Below, one piece after another: positions 11,124 to 20,968 of a DNA stretch of 64,000 bases. Numbering within the stretch: the stretch's first letter is position 1; each line of letters begins with the position of its first letter. The stretch spans positions 873,648 through 937,647 of the forward strand of contig NW_006763144.1 in the NCBI RefSeq assembly GCF_000264905.1, given 5' to 3'. The position numbers and the translations under genes were made by a program. The stretch is from Stereum hirsutum FP-91666 SS1. Lineage: Eukaryota; Basidiomycota; Agaricomycetes; Russulales; Stereaceae. The notes beneath the pieces are model-generated. The model saw only the letters and a program-made list of their open reading frames with translations, did not search any database and was not told the origin of the DNA.

Positions 11124-13087
11124 CTAAGCGACAGGAGGCTTCCAAGTACCACCAACCCGACGACTGCTAGCGTTAGAGGCACCCGAGGGAGGCTTGTACG
11201 GCTGGGGTGGCGGAGGAGAAGGCGCGGGAGAAGGAGGCGCAGGAGGCGAAGCAGGAGCAGGGGCGGGTACAGACGCAAGCGCTGAAGGTGACGAAGACGT
11301 GCCCGAGTCATGGGAAGTGGAAGCCTGCTGAGTGTCATCCTCAGTGCGCGGAACGGGATCGTAATTCGCGTCTGGATGTGTCGGGGAGTGAGAAGACTCC
11401 CCATCGTCGTAGTTCACGTATTGCAACATCGCTTCCACACCGTTGGCAGCGCTGGACTGAGTATCGTCGGTGAGCTGATTCTGGGGCCAGCCTTGGAGGA
11501 CTTGTGGCAAATCAAGATCAGGGAATTGCTGTTCCCACGACTGAGTATTGGCAGTATCTTGGAAGGCCCCAAAGTTTTGTATGAATGAAGCCATCTCTGA
11601 ACCCAGGCCGTTAGAGGCGTCCTGGAACGGCAGGCCGAAAGAAACGTCAAGCTGTTGGGGCGGGAGAGCATTTTGCAAATCACTGCCCATGCCTTGCTGC
11701 AAGTGGAATATGCCCGAAGTATTCAGTCCGAACGACGCCCATACCTCAGGATCAAAGGCATCGAGGGTGACAGGGACAGAATCGGAGAAGCCAGGAGCGA
11801 GTGAGAACTGTGCGGGGATGCGTCAGAGTAAGTCATGGTAAGAAGAACGACGGAACACACCTGTGAAGATCCGTCTCCTGCCGGAAGGTCCAAGTTCCAT
11901 TGCTCGTACTCATTCTGAAGCAACGCCGACGAAGATTCCTGCGTGCTCGGAGGCCACTCTGACGCCGATGGCTGGGACAAGGCCGGAAGAGACAGTTCGG
12001 GCCCAAGTGGCGACGGGGGCCGGGATGGAAAGAGTTGGTTGGAGTCTGAAGGAGTGGGGAGCACTGGAGAAGGCTCTGGAGAAGGCTCTCTAGCAGGCTG
12101 GGGCTGAGGCTGAGGCTGAGGCTCGGGTTCCGGCTCCGGTTCTTCCCTTGCCTTGGGTTCCGGCTCTGGCTCCGACTCTGGTACGGGGGAGGTGTGTGGC
12201 GCGTCGGCAGGTTCATCTGCGGTCTGCTCGGGGGATGGGGGTAGTTGTGGCGCAGCGGTCTCAGGACTAGGACTGGACTCAGAGGTTGATGATGGGGATG
12301 ATGGGGTGAGTGGGGAGGCTGGGTGAGGGCCAGGAACGTGGGCGAGGAACAAAGGTGGCGAGGGCCCGCGCTCGCAATAGTGGCGGATGATGATCGGGCG
12401 GGGCGGGGGAGGTGGCGCGCCTTGGGCGGCGGACACGAAGCTGTTGGCAGAGTATGGGGCCGAGCGTGCGGCACGAGCAGCAGCACGAGATCTCTCCTTC
12501 TCCGCCTTCTCGTCTGCCCTACGCTGTATCTTCACCTCCTTTTTCTCTGGCTTGAAACGATAGCCAGGGTATCTCACTGCGTGCTCCGCTTTGGCCACCT
12601 CGGCGCGTCGCTCGTATTCGGCGCGTACGGCAGCACTCTCTTCGCGCCACTGCTTGCCCAAGAGCTTCGAGACCTCTGCCTGGAGCATGGGAGGCTTACC
12701 GACAGGCTGCTGATACTTGCCGATGTGGTCTGAGCGGTAGATGATCCACGCGTTGGGGGGACGGGGCGTCTTGATGGGTTTATCGGAAGTCGTTGGATCG
12801 TTCATGTCCATGTCGTAGTCGTTGAGGTCTTGGCCGGTAGCCTGTGGGTTGTAGTAAGAGAAGTGTAGAGTCGGTGTCTGGAAGGGATTAGGGATGGGAG
12901 ACGCGGTGGAAGGAGGAAGCGCAGAAAATGTGTCTGCAAACGCGGTCGACGGTTCGACGTCGGATGCACGCGCGCCTTGCCCTCTTTGGTCACGCGTCAC
13001 CCTCTTGCCCAATGCGGCCTTGCGTGGCCTCTTCGTCGCTGTGGTAGGGCCGTTCCGTTCCGCCTTCTCGCGCTGGGCCTTGGGCAT
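11124..13087 (-). CDS. HMG-box transcriptional regulator
   Basis: Two exons (13087-11861 and 11807-11124, intron 53 nt, CAG|GTGTGT...CACAG|TTC) encode 636 residues. The HMG box lies at about residues 107-185: TPRPPNAWIIYRSDHIGKYQ, VSKLLGKQWREE, YERRAEVAKAEHAVRYPGY, and a basic tail RFKPEKKEVKIQRRADEKAE. It resembles the MATA-HMG/SOX-like, sequence-specific class that bends AT-rich DNA. The N-terminus has nuclear-localisation-like basic clusters (ATKRPRKAALGKR). The rest is low-complexity: Pro/Ser/Glu-rich, an EP/QP repeat block, and a C-terminal Pro-rich segment ending GGTWKPPVA. The residues FGLPFQDASNGLGSEMASFI could be an activation segment (inference). Its targets cannot be told from sequence. 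Confidence 0.85.
12088..12183 (-). repeat. EP/QP dipeptide-coding repeat in the HMG-box gene
   Basis: On the minus strand a degenerate GAGCC/CAGCC hexamer repeat encodes alternating Glu-Pro and Gln-Pro dipeptides. Such slippage-prone tracts commonly vary in length between strains. Confidence 0.75.
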
Positions 13088-15125
13088 CGTCGACGGTGAG
13101 CAGAAGGCTGAGGAGGAGACGCGCTTTTCGACGCGTCCAAGGCAGTGACGGGGGATGGTTCAACGGGTTCAGACCACGAGAGCGCTCCTCCTTCTATAGA
13201 ACTTTGCTCCCCGGGTCGCAAATTCCACATCACAACCGGCAGGGCAGACAAAAGGAATCGACGGCACATACCGCGAGCCATCCACAGGCGTCTACATGGA
13301 CCTCCATTGTTCGACCTTATCGTGTATCCCACAGGTGGCGTCCTAAATATCGATGCAACTCTCCCTCTGCTGTCTGCGCTTCATTCTGCATCTTCCTCCC
13401 CATCGTCCTCTCCTTGATCCCATCTAGCTCTTCTATTTGGGTCACAGCAAACCTGTACTCCTGGAGCCGTATTTTTTCTAACAGCTGCGAACTCGCCATG
13501 GCCGCGGGCTCACGGATCCGTCCTCTCGGCCACTTGCGAAACGAAGTCATCATATCTCCTCCTTTGTCTTGAAATTGAGTTGCGGCGGTATTCTTTCGAC
13601 GATTTACACGACAGCCTCTTTGCACTACCCCTCGCTTCCATCGCCTCGAGGCAGTCAAAGGCATCGAACTAGTGGGGTGTTACTTCTGCACGACTTCACA
13701 GAAGCAAGGTATCCCGTTGGGTGGCGCACAGGTTCTGAGATGATGCCAGGGGTCCATTTCAACCAGTGAGTTCTATGCTCTCGACTGGAACCTGACACTG
13801 CATCAATTAGACTTGCTATCGTTGCTCCTACGCAAGCTAGGCTAACGGGTATCTCGCAGTCGACCGAGCCGGGCCATTCTCTCACCCCATTAGACTTCAG
13901 CTGCCACACATCATGGCGAATCATTCCCCCGTCCCCCGTCCCACGACTCGCATCTCATCCGTCGAACAAAAGGCTTGAGGGCCAGATCTTGTGGTCAGAG
14001 ATTCCTTCGCCCCTATGGATGACTCCAGCGTGCATTTTTCGGAGAAGCTACTTTGACTCCTCCATATTCGAACGGTCTCGTCCCGGCTCGTGTTATACAA
14101 TCATCCTTCCATGGCCAAGGAATGGTGGAGTGATCTTCGTGCGCAGATGCTTCATTTCCTGCTGTCCTTTGGACGAAAGAAACGAACCATTGTGGCCGCG
14201 CGTGTCTCCTAGTCCCAGCGGTAGCATGTGGGTGAATATTTGTTGCTCACCGCTACAGCCCAGGGCCCGGCCGTCTATTCGCGCTATCGCTTGCGTTCGG
14301 CCGTGTTTGTTGTTTACTTTGTGCTCAAATGCGGTGGTGCATGGTGGGGTACCTAGTTCTTGATCGCTCTTCGATCGAAGTCCAACATGTGTACGGATAT
14401 TTACTGGTGCCTTATGACGGCCCTCTTTTCTTTTTCTCCATATGAAAACATTGCTAACACGTTTGGGGCATCCGCAGGACCTCAAATCGCTTCTTTCTCT
14501 TCGCTTTGTCTCCTCTCGAATTCATACTTTCCTCACCACCTACCTTCCTCCTATCCATCCCATCGATTTCGACCTCACGTTCACCACATGGACATGCCTA
14601 CATTAATTCAGGCCCTTCTCCTCTCTCCAATCACTACTTTGTCCCTTTGCTTTATGCTACCAAGCTGGAAACGACGGTGGACAAGGGCCCATATGCACCA
14701 TCTGCCCGTTCAAGTACCCTGCGCGCCTCGTGTATCCTGAGCTATGTACGTTCAACTTGTACAAGGAAATTTTGCTTCCGTGAATAACCAATAGCCACTG
14801 GTACCATTTTACTCCCGATTGCAATTGCAATGCGTGTTTTTGTACGTGGAGTGTGGTCGTGATCAGGATTTCGTTTCTTTCTTTCCTTTTCAACGCTTTC
14901 CTTCTTTCAACCTGGAATTCAAGTCCGACATCGTTTTGATCTTCGCCCAAGCGTTGCGTGCAAAGAGAAATCCAGACCCTTGTCCCACTGAGGAGGCTCG
15001 AGTGCGCCACCCAATCGACAAAGGGCTGGACTCGTGTACTTTAAATTACACAGCCACAAATGCTTAAACGGATGATTTTGCAATTGGAATTCGATGACGA
15101 GGGTCTGGAATTTCGTCACATCTCG
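13088..15125. other. Long non-coding region upstream of the HMG-box gene
   Basis: Two kilobases without a recognisable gene. An ACGCGT box sits about 45 nt before the HMG-box start codon. Frames on both strands (for example 13317-13664 minus) show no family signature. The region probably includes the HMG-gene promoter and a long 5' leader. Confidence 0.45.
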
Positions 15126-15134
15126 CATCTTCGT
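15126..15134. repeat. Left 9-bp target-site duplication
   Basis: The sequence CATCTTCGT occurs here and again at 16095-16103 in direct orientation, exactly bordering an element whose ends are TAGTCT and AGACTA. Confidence 0.7.
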
Positions 15135-15145
15135 TAGTCTCTAAC

Positions 15146-15180
15146 CAGACCTTATATAAGAAATCATTATATAAGGTCTG
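15146..15180. repeat. Perfect 14-bp stem hairpin in the left transposon end
   Basis: CAGACCTTATATAA and its exact complement TTATATAAGGTCTG are separated by 7 nt (GAAATCA). The arms resemble the inner part of the element's own terminal repeat (AGACCATATAAGGAAAT). Confidence 0.8.
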
Positions 15181-15233
15181 TTCCAATTTCTGGGACTTTG
15201 GCGGGGAGACCCCGAAAGACCATATAAGGAAAT
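15176..15233 (+). repeat. Left terminal inverted repeat
   Basis: Contains TCCAATTT, TTTGGCGGGG, GACCCC and AAAGACCATATA in the same order and spacing as the complement of 16035-16092, with 10 mismatches in 58 positions. Confidence 0.75.
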
Positions 15234-16034
15234 CTCTGGGTCGCGTCGGATCTCTCAGTTCGGTGCCACACGGCAAGGGTGGCACAGCGAAGTTGCGTAG
15301 GTTTTCGTTTCTGCTCCTGGATCCTTCCTGCCCGTGTGTATCAGATTCTCTGCCATCTTATTCTGCATCTTTACTCCGTATTTTTCAGACCGAATTTTTG
15401 ATTATAACACTCTAAGATACATAGCTTTCAAACCGGCACATCTGCATGGTAAGCCACACCCCCACCTGATCAGTGGAACTCGTCAACAATCTCGTCCACA
15501 AAGAGCTTGGTAAACTGACATCTAAGAAGATTAACCTGCGTCTCAACGTGTTCTCGACTCAGAAAGACAGATGTCAGCGAATGGCCGGCACAGACTGAGG
15601 TGGACGAGCGATGCCACAATAATATTAATCAGGGGCCAGGGGCCACAGTGGCGGAAAGAAGGTGAATCGCAAGCGTCGCTTACAGATAGCCTGCCAAATA
15701 TTATTCTCAGAAGATTACCGTGATCCAGCGCAAACCATGAGCGCGATTTTGTGAATGTCATCGAGTGTATGAACTCGGGAGAGTTGCAGTTAGCAGTGAG
15801 GCCGCCGCCATCTTACTACTTAGATATTTATTGTAGAATGTATGCAGTGAGGCATAATATATGAGATCTAGCTGTACATGGTTAGGGAAAACACAAGGGC
15901 ACCTCTCCTCACAGTAAAGTAAGAACAAGAATGGACATGGGTCGAGACAAAGACACGAACTCTGTGAACGCCTCTTGCGCCCCCCACGGTTATCGCTTCG
16001 CTTAGATGAGATCAGGGCTTCCGCGTTATCATGA

Positions 16035-16092
16035 ATTTCCATATATGGTCTTTGGGGGTCGCCCCGCCAAAACCTCCCAAATTGGACAAGAC
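16035..16092 (-). repeat. Right terminal inverted repeat
   Basis: The reverse complement aligns without gaps to 15176-15233 at 48 of 58 positions. It ends two bases before the right 9-bp target duplicate. Confidence 0.75.
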
Positions 16093-16094
16093 TA

Positions 16095-16103
16095 CATCTT
16101 CGT
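16095..16103. repeat. Right 9-bp target-site duplication
   Basis: Direct copy of CATCTTCGT found at 15126-15134. The match extends by TA, because the element itself begins with TA. Confidence 0.7.
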
Positions 16104-16335
16104 TATCTTATCTCTCCGGAGAGCAGCGTGATCTTGAATCCGAATTTGACGATTTTGATTTTCTGTGCCACACCGTCCGCTCGCCGCTGCTCCTCCGACT
16201 GTGACGCCGTTAACGTTCATCGGCTCCAGCAGCATTGGCCACCGCCATCTGACGCTGTATTTCGCGTCGTTACATCAGACTCAGAGTGAAACCATAACTC
16301 AGTCAATAGAAATAAAAAAAAGAAAGACAGAAATA

Positions 16336-17321
16336 ATGACCAGAGGCCGCAAAAAGGACCTGACCATCCCACCCTCGCGCTCACTCGACCACCAACGCGC
16401 CTACCGCGATCGCAAAGCGAAATATGTTTCAGATTTGGAAGAGAGATGTAGGAAGGCGGAAGCTGAGAATGAGGCGTTGAGGAGGGAGCTGCGCGCTTTG
16501 AAAGCTGGGAGAGGAGAGGAGGAGGAGACGGTGCGTCCAGTAGTCTCTGCTTTCTGACTCACCGCGTTGTAGCTCTGACTGATATTGGTTTATATTTGTG
16601 TGTATGATAGCGAGAAGCGTGTGCGAACCTTATGCGACATTTATTGCAGACGACGGAATCGTTGGTGAAGTTCCAGGCGCTGGCTTTCGGTAACTCATGC
16701 ACAGCGACTCCTTCGTCGCCTGAACGAGAAAATATCAGACAGTCACATATGTACGATCCCACGTCTGTACTTCCATCGCCGAAGTGTAACTCATATCCTG
16801 TGTGTTGTATCGACAGCAGTACCTCCGCATCAGAGCTAACTACTATCGCCACAATCCTATCCCAACCGCTTAGGGATCCACATATTCGGCCAGCCTTCAC
16901 GTTTTCTCCAGCATCCAGTACACACCACAAGTCCTCCTCTACAAATGACCGCGTGACTCCTCCCAGCATTCATGGCTATGTACCACCACCACTACCACAT
17001 CCAATGCCACTTGTACCGGTGGCACTTCCGACCGTCTCCCCGTCGCCGATACCAGGCCATAGCATCGTATCTCAGCCAACGACTTCCCAGACTAGGATGG
17101 ACTATGACTCGTACGAGTCGGATACGGAGTCCGAGTGTTGTGGCGGCCTGATGGACTGTCGCGGATTGATCGAGGAAGATGAGGCTGCCGCTGGTGGTAC
17201 TTTTGCGCATACGGACTCGGAAATGGGTGAGAGGGTCGAAGGCGGAATGGCTACTGGTCTGGGTGTTGATATTGATGCGCATAGAGTATCGAACGATCGG
17301 TCCACCTTACATCGAACATAG
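16336..17321 (+). CDS. bZIP transcription factor with an atypical basic region
   Basis: Two exons (16336-16530 and 16611-17321, intron GTGCGT...GATAG) encode about 301 residues. The N-terminus is the bZIP: basic part TRGRKKDLTIPPSRSLDHQR followed by AYRDRKAKYVSDLEERCRKA and leucine-zipper heptads continuing through NEALRREL and ALKAG. The middle is Ser/Pro-rich, and the C-terminus carries an acidic, Cys-containing block (ESECCGGLMDCRGLIEEDE) that could be an interaction or regulatory patch. The basic region resembles the Yap/Pap1-like pattern QRAYRxRK, but the position of the invariant DNA-contact Asn appears to be Ser. A further in-frame ATG exists upstream at 16165; I chose 16336 because the sequence before it looks like a leader and includes the A-rich stretch just ahead of the start. 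Function: nuclear DNA-binding regulator, targets unknown. Confidence 0.78.
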
Positions 17322-17520
17322 TAACATGAAATCTAATAGTTGGGGCACGGACTTTGGTGTAGTGTATCGTAGGAACGGAACGCAGCCCTAGCATCACGTC
17401 CACGTAGCAAGGAACAAAGAGTAAACGCGGAAAGGAAACAGAACGAAGTTTGGACTACAAATTTAACAGCAGCTCAATGGCTGTCAACACCACCTGGAGC
17501 GTTGTTCATCAGTCGTCGTC

Positions 17521-18757
17521 CTACATGAGACATCTCTTGTAGTCGATGAATTCCACGGTATTCTTCCGGCTGTACGGGTCTCCAGGTGTCGGGAGCTCAT
17601 ACTTGATAACATGGCGACTCCTGCCATTGGTGGTGAGAACTTCAGATTGATCACACAGCAACATTCGAAGGGTTTGAAACATACCATTCAGTATTCCTGT
17701 AATCAGTCGACGTTGTCTTGTGAATTTTCTCCCGGTCCCAGTTCAGAAGCAACTCGTAAAACTCGCAGAGGAATATGTTATGGCTGACGACAACGATATG
17801 GGGAATGTCTTCGGGAATATCATCCGGCTTGCACAAGCGGTCCTCGCGGTGCTCTTTCAACTTCGACCACTCCTCCGCCTGAGCACGCTCACCTCCGATA
17901 TTCTTTCCGTACAACCTAGCTATCCGCTTCAGCGCAACATGCGCGCGCCACTGGACATCGTTGAGAGATTCGCCACCGGGGGGTGTATGATGTCTGTCAA
18001 AGTTGGGATACCTCCCCCAGCCGTTCACGAGTCGGTTGTAGCTGTAGGAGTCTTGGCGGATTGAAGCACTTCGAGCGCTGTCCCCGATTTCACGTTCGAT
18101 CAGCCATTCAGATTGTTCGACGGTGAGAGGTTCACAATGTTCGTCGGCGATGCCTTGGGCGGTCTGGGTAGCTCTGGTGTAGGTTGAGGCGATGATCTTG
18201 TCGATGCGAACGTTCTTGAACTCTTCGCCGAGAGATTTGGCTTGATATTTTCCTCTTTCTGTCAGGGGGTCTTCTTCGCACTCCTGGGCTGTATGTATCG
18301 TGCGAGAGAACGCATTGCCCATGCTCTGAGTATAGTAGTAAAAAAAAACAAGGACATCAGCAAGGAGATACCGCGAAAGCGTTAGGAAGACAGAGAAAAC
18401 GCAAACCTGGCCATGTCTAACGAGCGTAAGGGTGAATATCTTACAGTCACGGCCTTTGTCCTTGGGAGCTGGTTCAGAGACCTTGTCTGGCTCGACGGTA
18501 TCAGTCGCAATCGATTTGGCCGGTTCGGGCGCGTTCACGTTCGGGTCGGCAACCTTGTCAGTCTGATCACCGTCGGCGTTGGGAGTAGCTGGTTCGCGGG
18601 TCGCGGGAGGTGTCGTCAGAGAGGGTGCCTCAGTGTCTTCAGGTTTCGTTGTGATGCGTTCGTCGACAGAGCTGAGACTCCCAACGTCCAGAGTCCGAGG
18701 AATGGTAGCTGGCATAGTGTCCGCTAGAGCTTGAGTGGCATCAGAGGGAGAAGACAT
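17521..18757 (-). CDS. Histidine phosphatase (phosphoglycerate mutase-like) family protein
   Basis: Three exons (18757-18407, 18325-17685, 17620-17521) encode 363 residues. The first ~110 residues are Pro/Thr/Asp-rich and probably disordered. The catalytic domain starts LTLVRHGQSMGN, where RHG holds the phospho-accepting His, and continues ASTYTRATQTAQGIADEH, the HHTPPGGESLNDV loop and the second catalytic His in HIVVVSHNIFL. The last exon encodes SRHVIKYELPTPGDPYSRKN and ends YKRCLM. The 81-nt first intron has no stop and is a multiple of three, so retention would insert 27 residues inside the active-site motif. I set the start at 18757 because a TATA box lies 70 nt upstream; an in-frame ATG at 18883 lies beyond that TATA box. 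Substrate is unknown; members include phosphatases and mutases. Confidence 0.82.
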
Positions 18758-18826
18758 CCAAGCACGATAAGCGGTAGCTTGGTCGGGGTTGAATTGGATG
18801 GTGTGAAAGGAAGATAGAGACAGGGC

Positions 18827-18833
18827 TTTTATA
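18827..18833 (-). promoter_or_regulatory. TATA box of the histidine phosphatase gene
   Basis: The minus strand reads TATAAAA, 70 nt before the chosen start codon. This argues against initiation at the more upstream in-frame ATG. Confidence 0.6.
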
Positions 18834-19414
18834 TGCTTGCCACTTGAGGAGGAAACATAGGAGACGTGCCGAAAAGTTGTCAATGAGTCAGGTTGACGCG
18901 GTCATAGAGCCGCGCTATCATTCGGATGCGAGCCTCCTGAGCTTCGTCGCCTCGAGGTGCCAGTGTCGCGACGCGCCGGGCCCGCGCATCTCTGACAGGA
19001 ATGACTACTCTGCTGAAGATACCCGGAAGATTCTACCACCAGTTGTCGAGGCACGCGCAGTGAATATCTCAAATGTAAACCATAGGATGAAGCAAGGTGA
19101 GACAACCTCTATCTCTATCTGTTCGTCGCTGCGACGAGGAAAATCGGACAAATTGAACAAGCTTGACGCGGTCACGGGATCATGGCGATTTGTCATCTCG
19201 CAGGCGCGTGTTTGGCGGGCGTGGCACCCGATGACTCCGACTCGCCTTTAGCGTAAAATCATGACGTCTCGTTCAGTATATACAGTGGTACATATTTCTT
19301 CCAGAGCTCAAATATGACTATGATGACGGGCTCGACATGATGCAGGGGCGCGATACTAGTCGGTTCACCATCCGGCCCTCCCTCAAGGAGTCAAAAAGGT
19401 ATCGTGCAAGCCTG
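18834..19414. other. Intergenic spacer between ACR3 and the phosphatase gene
   Basis: The two flanking genes both run on the minus strand. The spacer holds the ACR3 3' end and the upstream part of the phosphatase promoter. No gene or RNA feature is recognised. Confidence 0.5.
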
Positions 19415-20968
19415 TCAAACGACGTCGCCGCGCCCGTTCTTCTCGTCCGAGTCACCAGTCATGCTCTCCACAGCAGCTGATGGCCCCCAACTCAATTTTT
19501 GCTGGAGATACAGCGATACCCATGTCAAGGCCAGTAAAACGGGCACTTCGACCAGAGGTCCAATAGTGGCTGCGAGGGCCTGTCATACATTAGTATAAGG
19601 AAAACTGCGATGTTTAGATATACGAAAAAAAAAAACATACCTGGTCCGAGTCGACGCCGTAGACGGCAATGGCTACCGCAATCGCGAGTTCCTGCCCGCG
19701 AAAAAATCAACAAAACGAAGAATAGGACATAGAGTCACACACTGGTGGCGTCAATTGGAACTCACGAAATTGTTACTTCCAGCCGTAAACGACTGTACCA
19801 CGGTGATCTCGTACCCAAAGTGCTCGCTCGACCTTCCACCCCTGACACTCAGACGGTGCATCATCCAAAACGCAAAGGTCCACATGATTAGGAAGTAAAG
19901 CAACAGGGGCACGATCGTCCGGAATACTGGACCGAGGTTGTGCAGGATGTGGTGGCCCTGATATGCGAACATGACGATGATGGTGTAAAGGAGGCCGAGA
20001 AGTGAGAGTGGCCCAAAATATGGGAGAAAGGTGGTGAGGAGGAAGTTCTTGGAGAAAAGGAACCACACGATAAAGCGAGTAAGAATGCCGGCGAGTAACG
20101 GAATGCCAAGATACTGTTTGACAATAAAAGTTGTGTTAATATCATGGAGGAAAGTTGAGTGAAAGAAGAGGATAAACGCACGATAAGGACCGAGATCGCA
20201 ACGTTACCATAAGAGACGTGAATAGCAGACGACTCTGCCGTGTTCCCAATGATATTGATGAAAAGCACGGCATACGGAGAGTACAGAATAATTTGAAGGA
20301 CGGAGTTGATAATGACTAGGATGGCACAATAGTCATGGTCCCCCCGAGCCATCTGATTCCAGATCATGACCATAGCGATGCATCGAGCCAGGCCGACCAT
20401 AATGACGCCGGTGCGGTACGTTGGAAGGTCGGGCAGTGTGGCCCATGCTACAGCGAGCATCACGAGAGGGCCAATTATCCAATTTAAAATGAGAGAGATG
20501 CCGACATGAATCCAGAGGCGACGAGAGGAGAACATTGCGGGTAGACATTCGTATTGAACTTTAGTCAGGATGGGCCACATCATGGCGATGAGACCAATGG
20601 CAATGGCTGTCATTTTCGGAGTCAGTGTAGATACAGAAGGTTTTGCATAGCCATACGCACGAGCAGATACGTTATGTAGCTTGACGGTGTCGAAGGCGGA
20701 TTGGACGTTGGGAGCAAACTCTCCGATTATGACGCCGAGAATCATGGATAGTAAGATGAGGGGGGTGAGCAGTCTGTCTAGCCAGTTCAGCTGAAGAAGT
20801 AGCCCTGCATGTCATATTGGAGTAAGTGACAATAATTGGATGGCCTATCGCTTGCATACCTCGTGCCCTTGTAAGTGGCGTTGAAGTATCATCACCACTG
20901 TTTTCTCCTAAAGAGTTATGGGTTTGGGAGTCGAGAGGACTTGGCGACTCTGTAATCTCTGAAGTCAT
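19415..20968 (-). CDS. ACR3: ACR3-type arsenite efflux permease
   Basis: Six or so exons encode a polytopic plasma-membrane transporter of about 400 residues. ACR3 proteins export As(III) and sometimes Sb(III) with the proton gradient. The soluble N-terminus (MTSEITESPSPLDSQTHNSL) precedes LLLQLNWLDRLLTPLILLSM and IGEFAPNVQ. Hallmarks are VSAPIAIGLIAMMWPIL and KVQYE, the Cys-containing helix VGLARCIAMVMIWNQMARGD (equivalent to the essential Cys of characterised Acr3 proteins), and FTAGSNNFELAIAVAIAVYG with the conserved Glu. It ends KNGRGDVV. A 54-nt stop-free intron (20607-20660) splits VSA|PIAIG; removing it restores the conserved Pro. No arsenate reductase or ArsH/ArsM-like gene is seen nearby, so it stands alone here. 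A symmetrical 24-bp dyad lies 110 nt upstream. Confidence 0.92.

Larger units (their letters stand above)
15135..16094. mobile_element. Non-autonomous DNA transposon (MITE-like, possibly Mutator-type)
   Basis: A 960-bp element starts TAGTCT and ends AGACTA, is flanked by the exact 9-bp direct repeat CATCTTCGT, and carries an imperfect terminal inverted repeat of 58 aligned bases (48 identical, no gaps: 15176-15233 against the complement of 16035-16092). Its interior has only short frames with no transposase-like sequence, so it would need an enzyme supplied elsewhere. A 9-bp target duplication with fairly long inverted repeats is characteristic of Mutator-like elements, but the superfamily is an inference. 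The element ends about 240 nt before the bZIP start codon, so it sits in or beside that promoter. The left terminus is about 39 nt longer than the right because of a hairpin insertion. Confidence 0.7.

Noticed and set aside
11124..13087. Reading the HMG-box gene as a mating-type locus
   Set aside because: The box resembles MATA-HMG, but Agaricomycete mating loci carry homeodomain or pheromone/receptor genes, and none is seen here.
13317..13664. 115-codon minus-strand frame upstream of the HMG-box gene
   Set aside because: It has a helical-looking middle but no recognisable family, no TATA box or clear splice partner; it may be part of a long leader.
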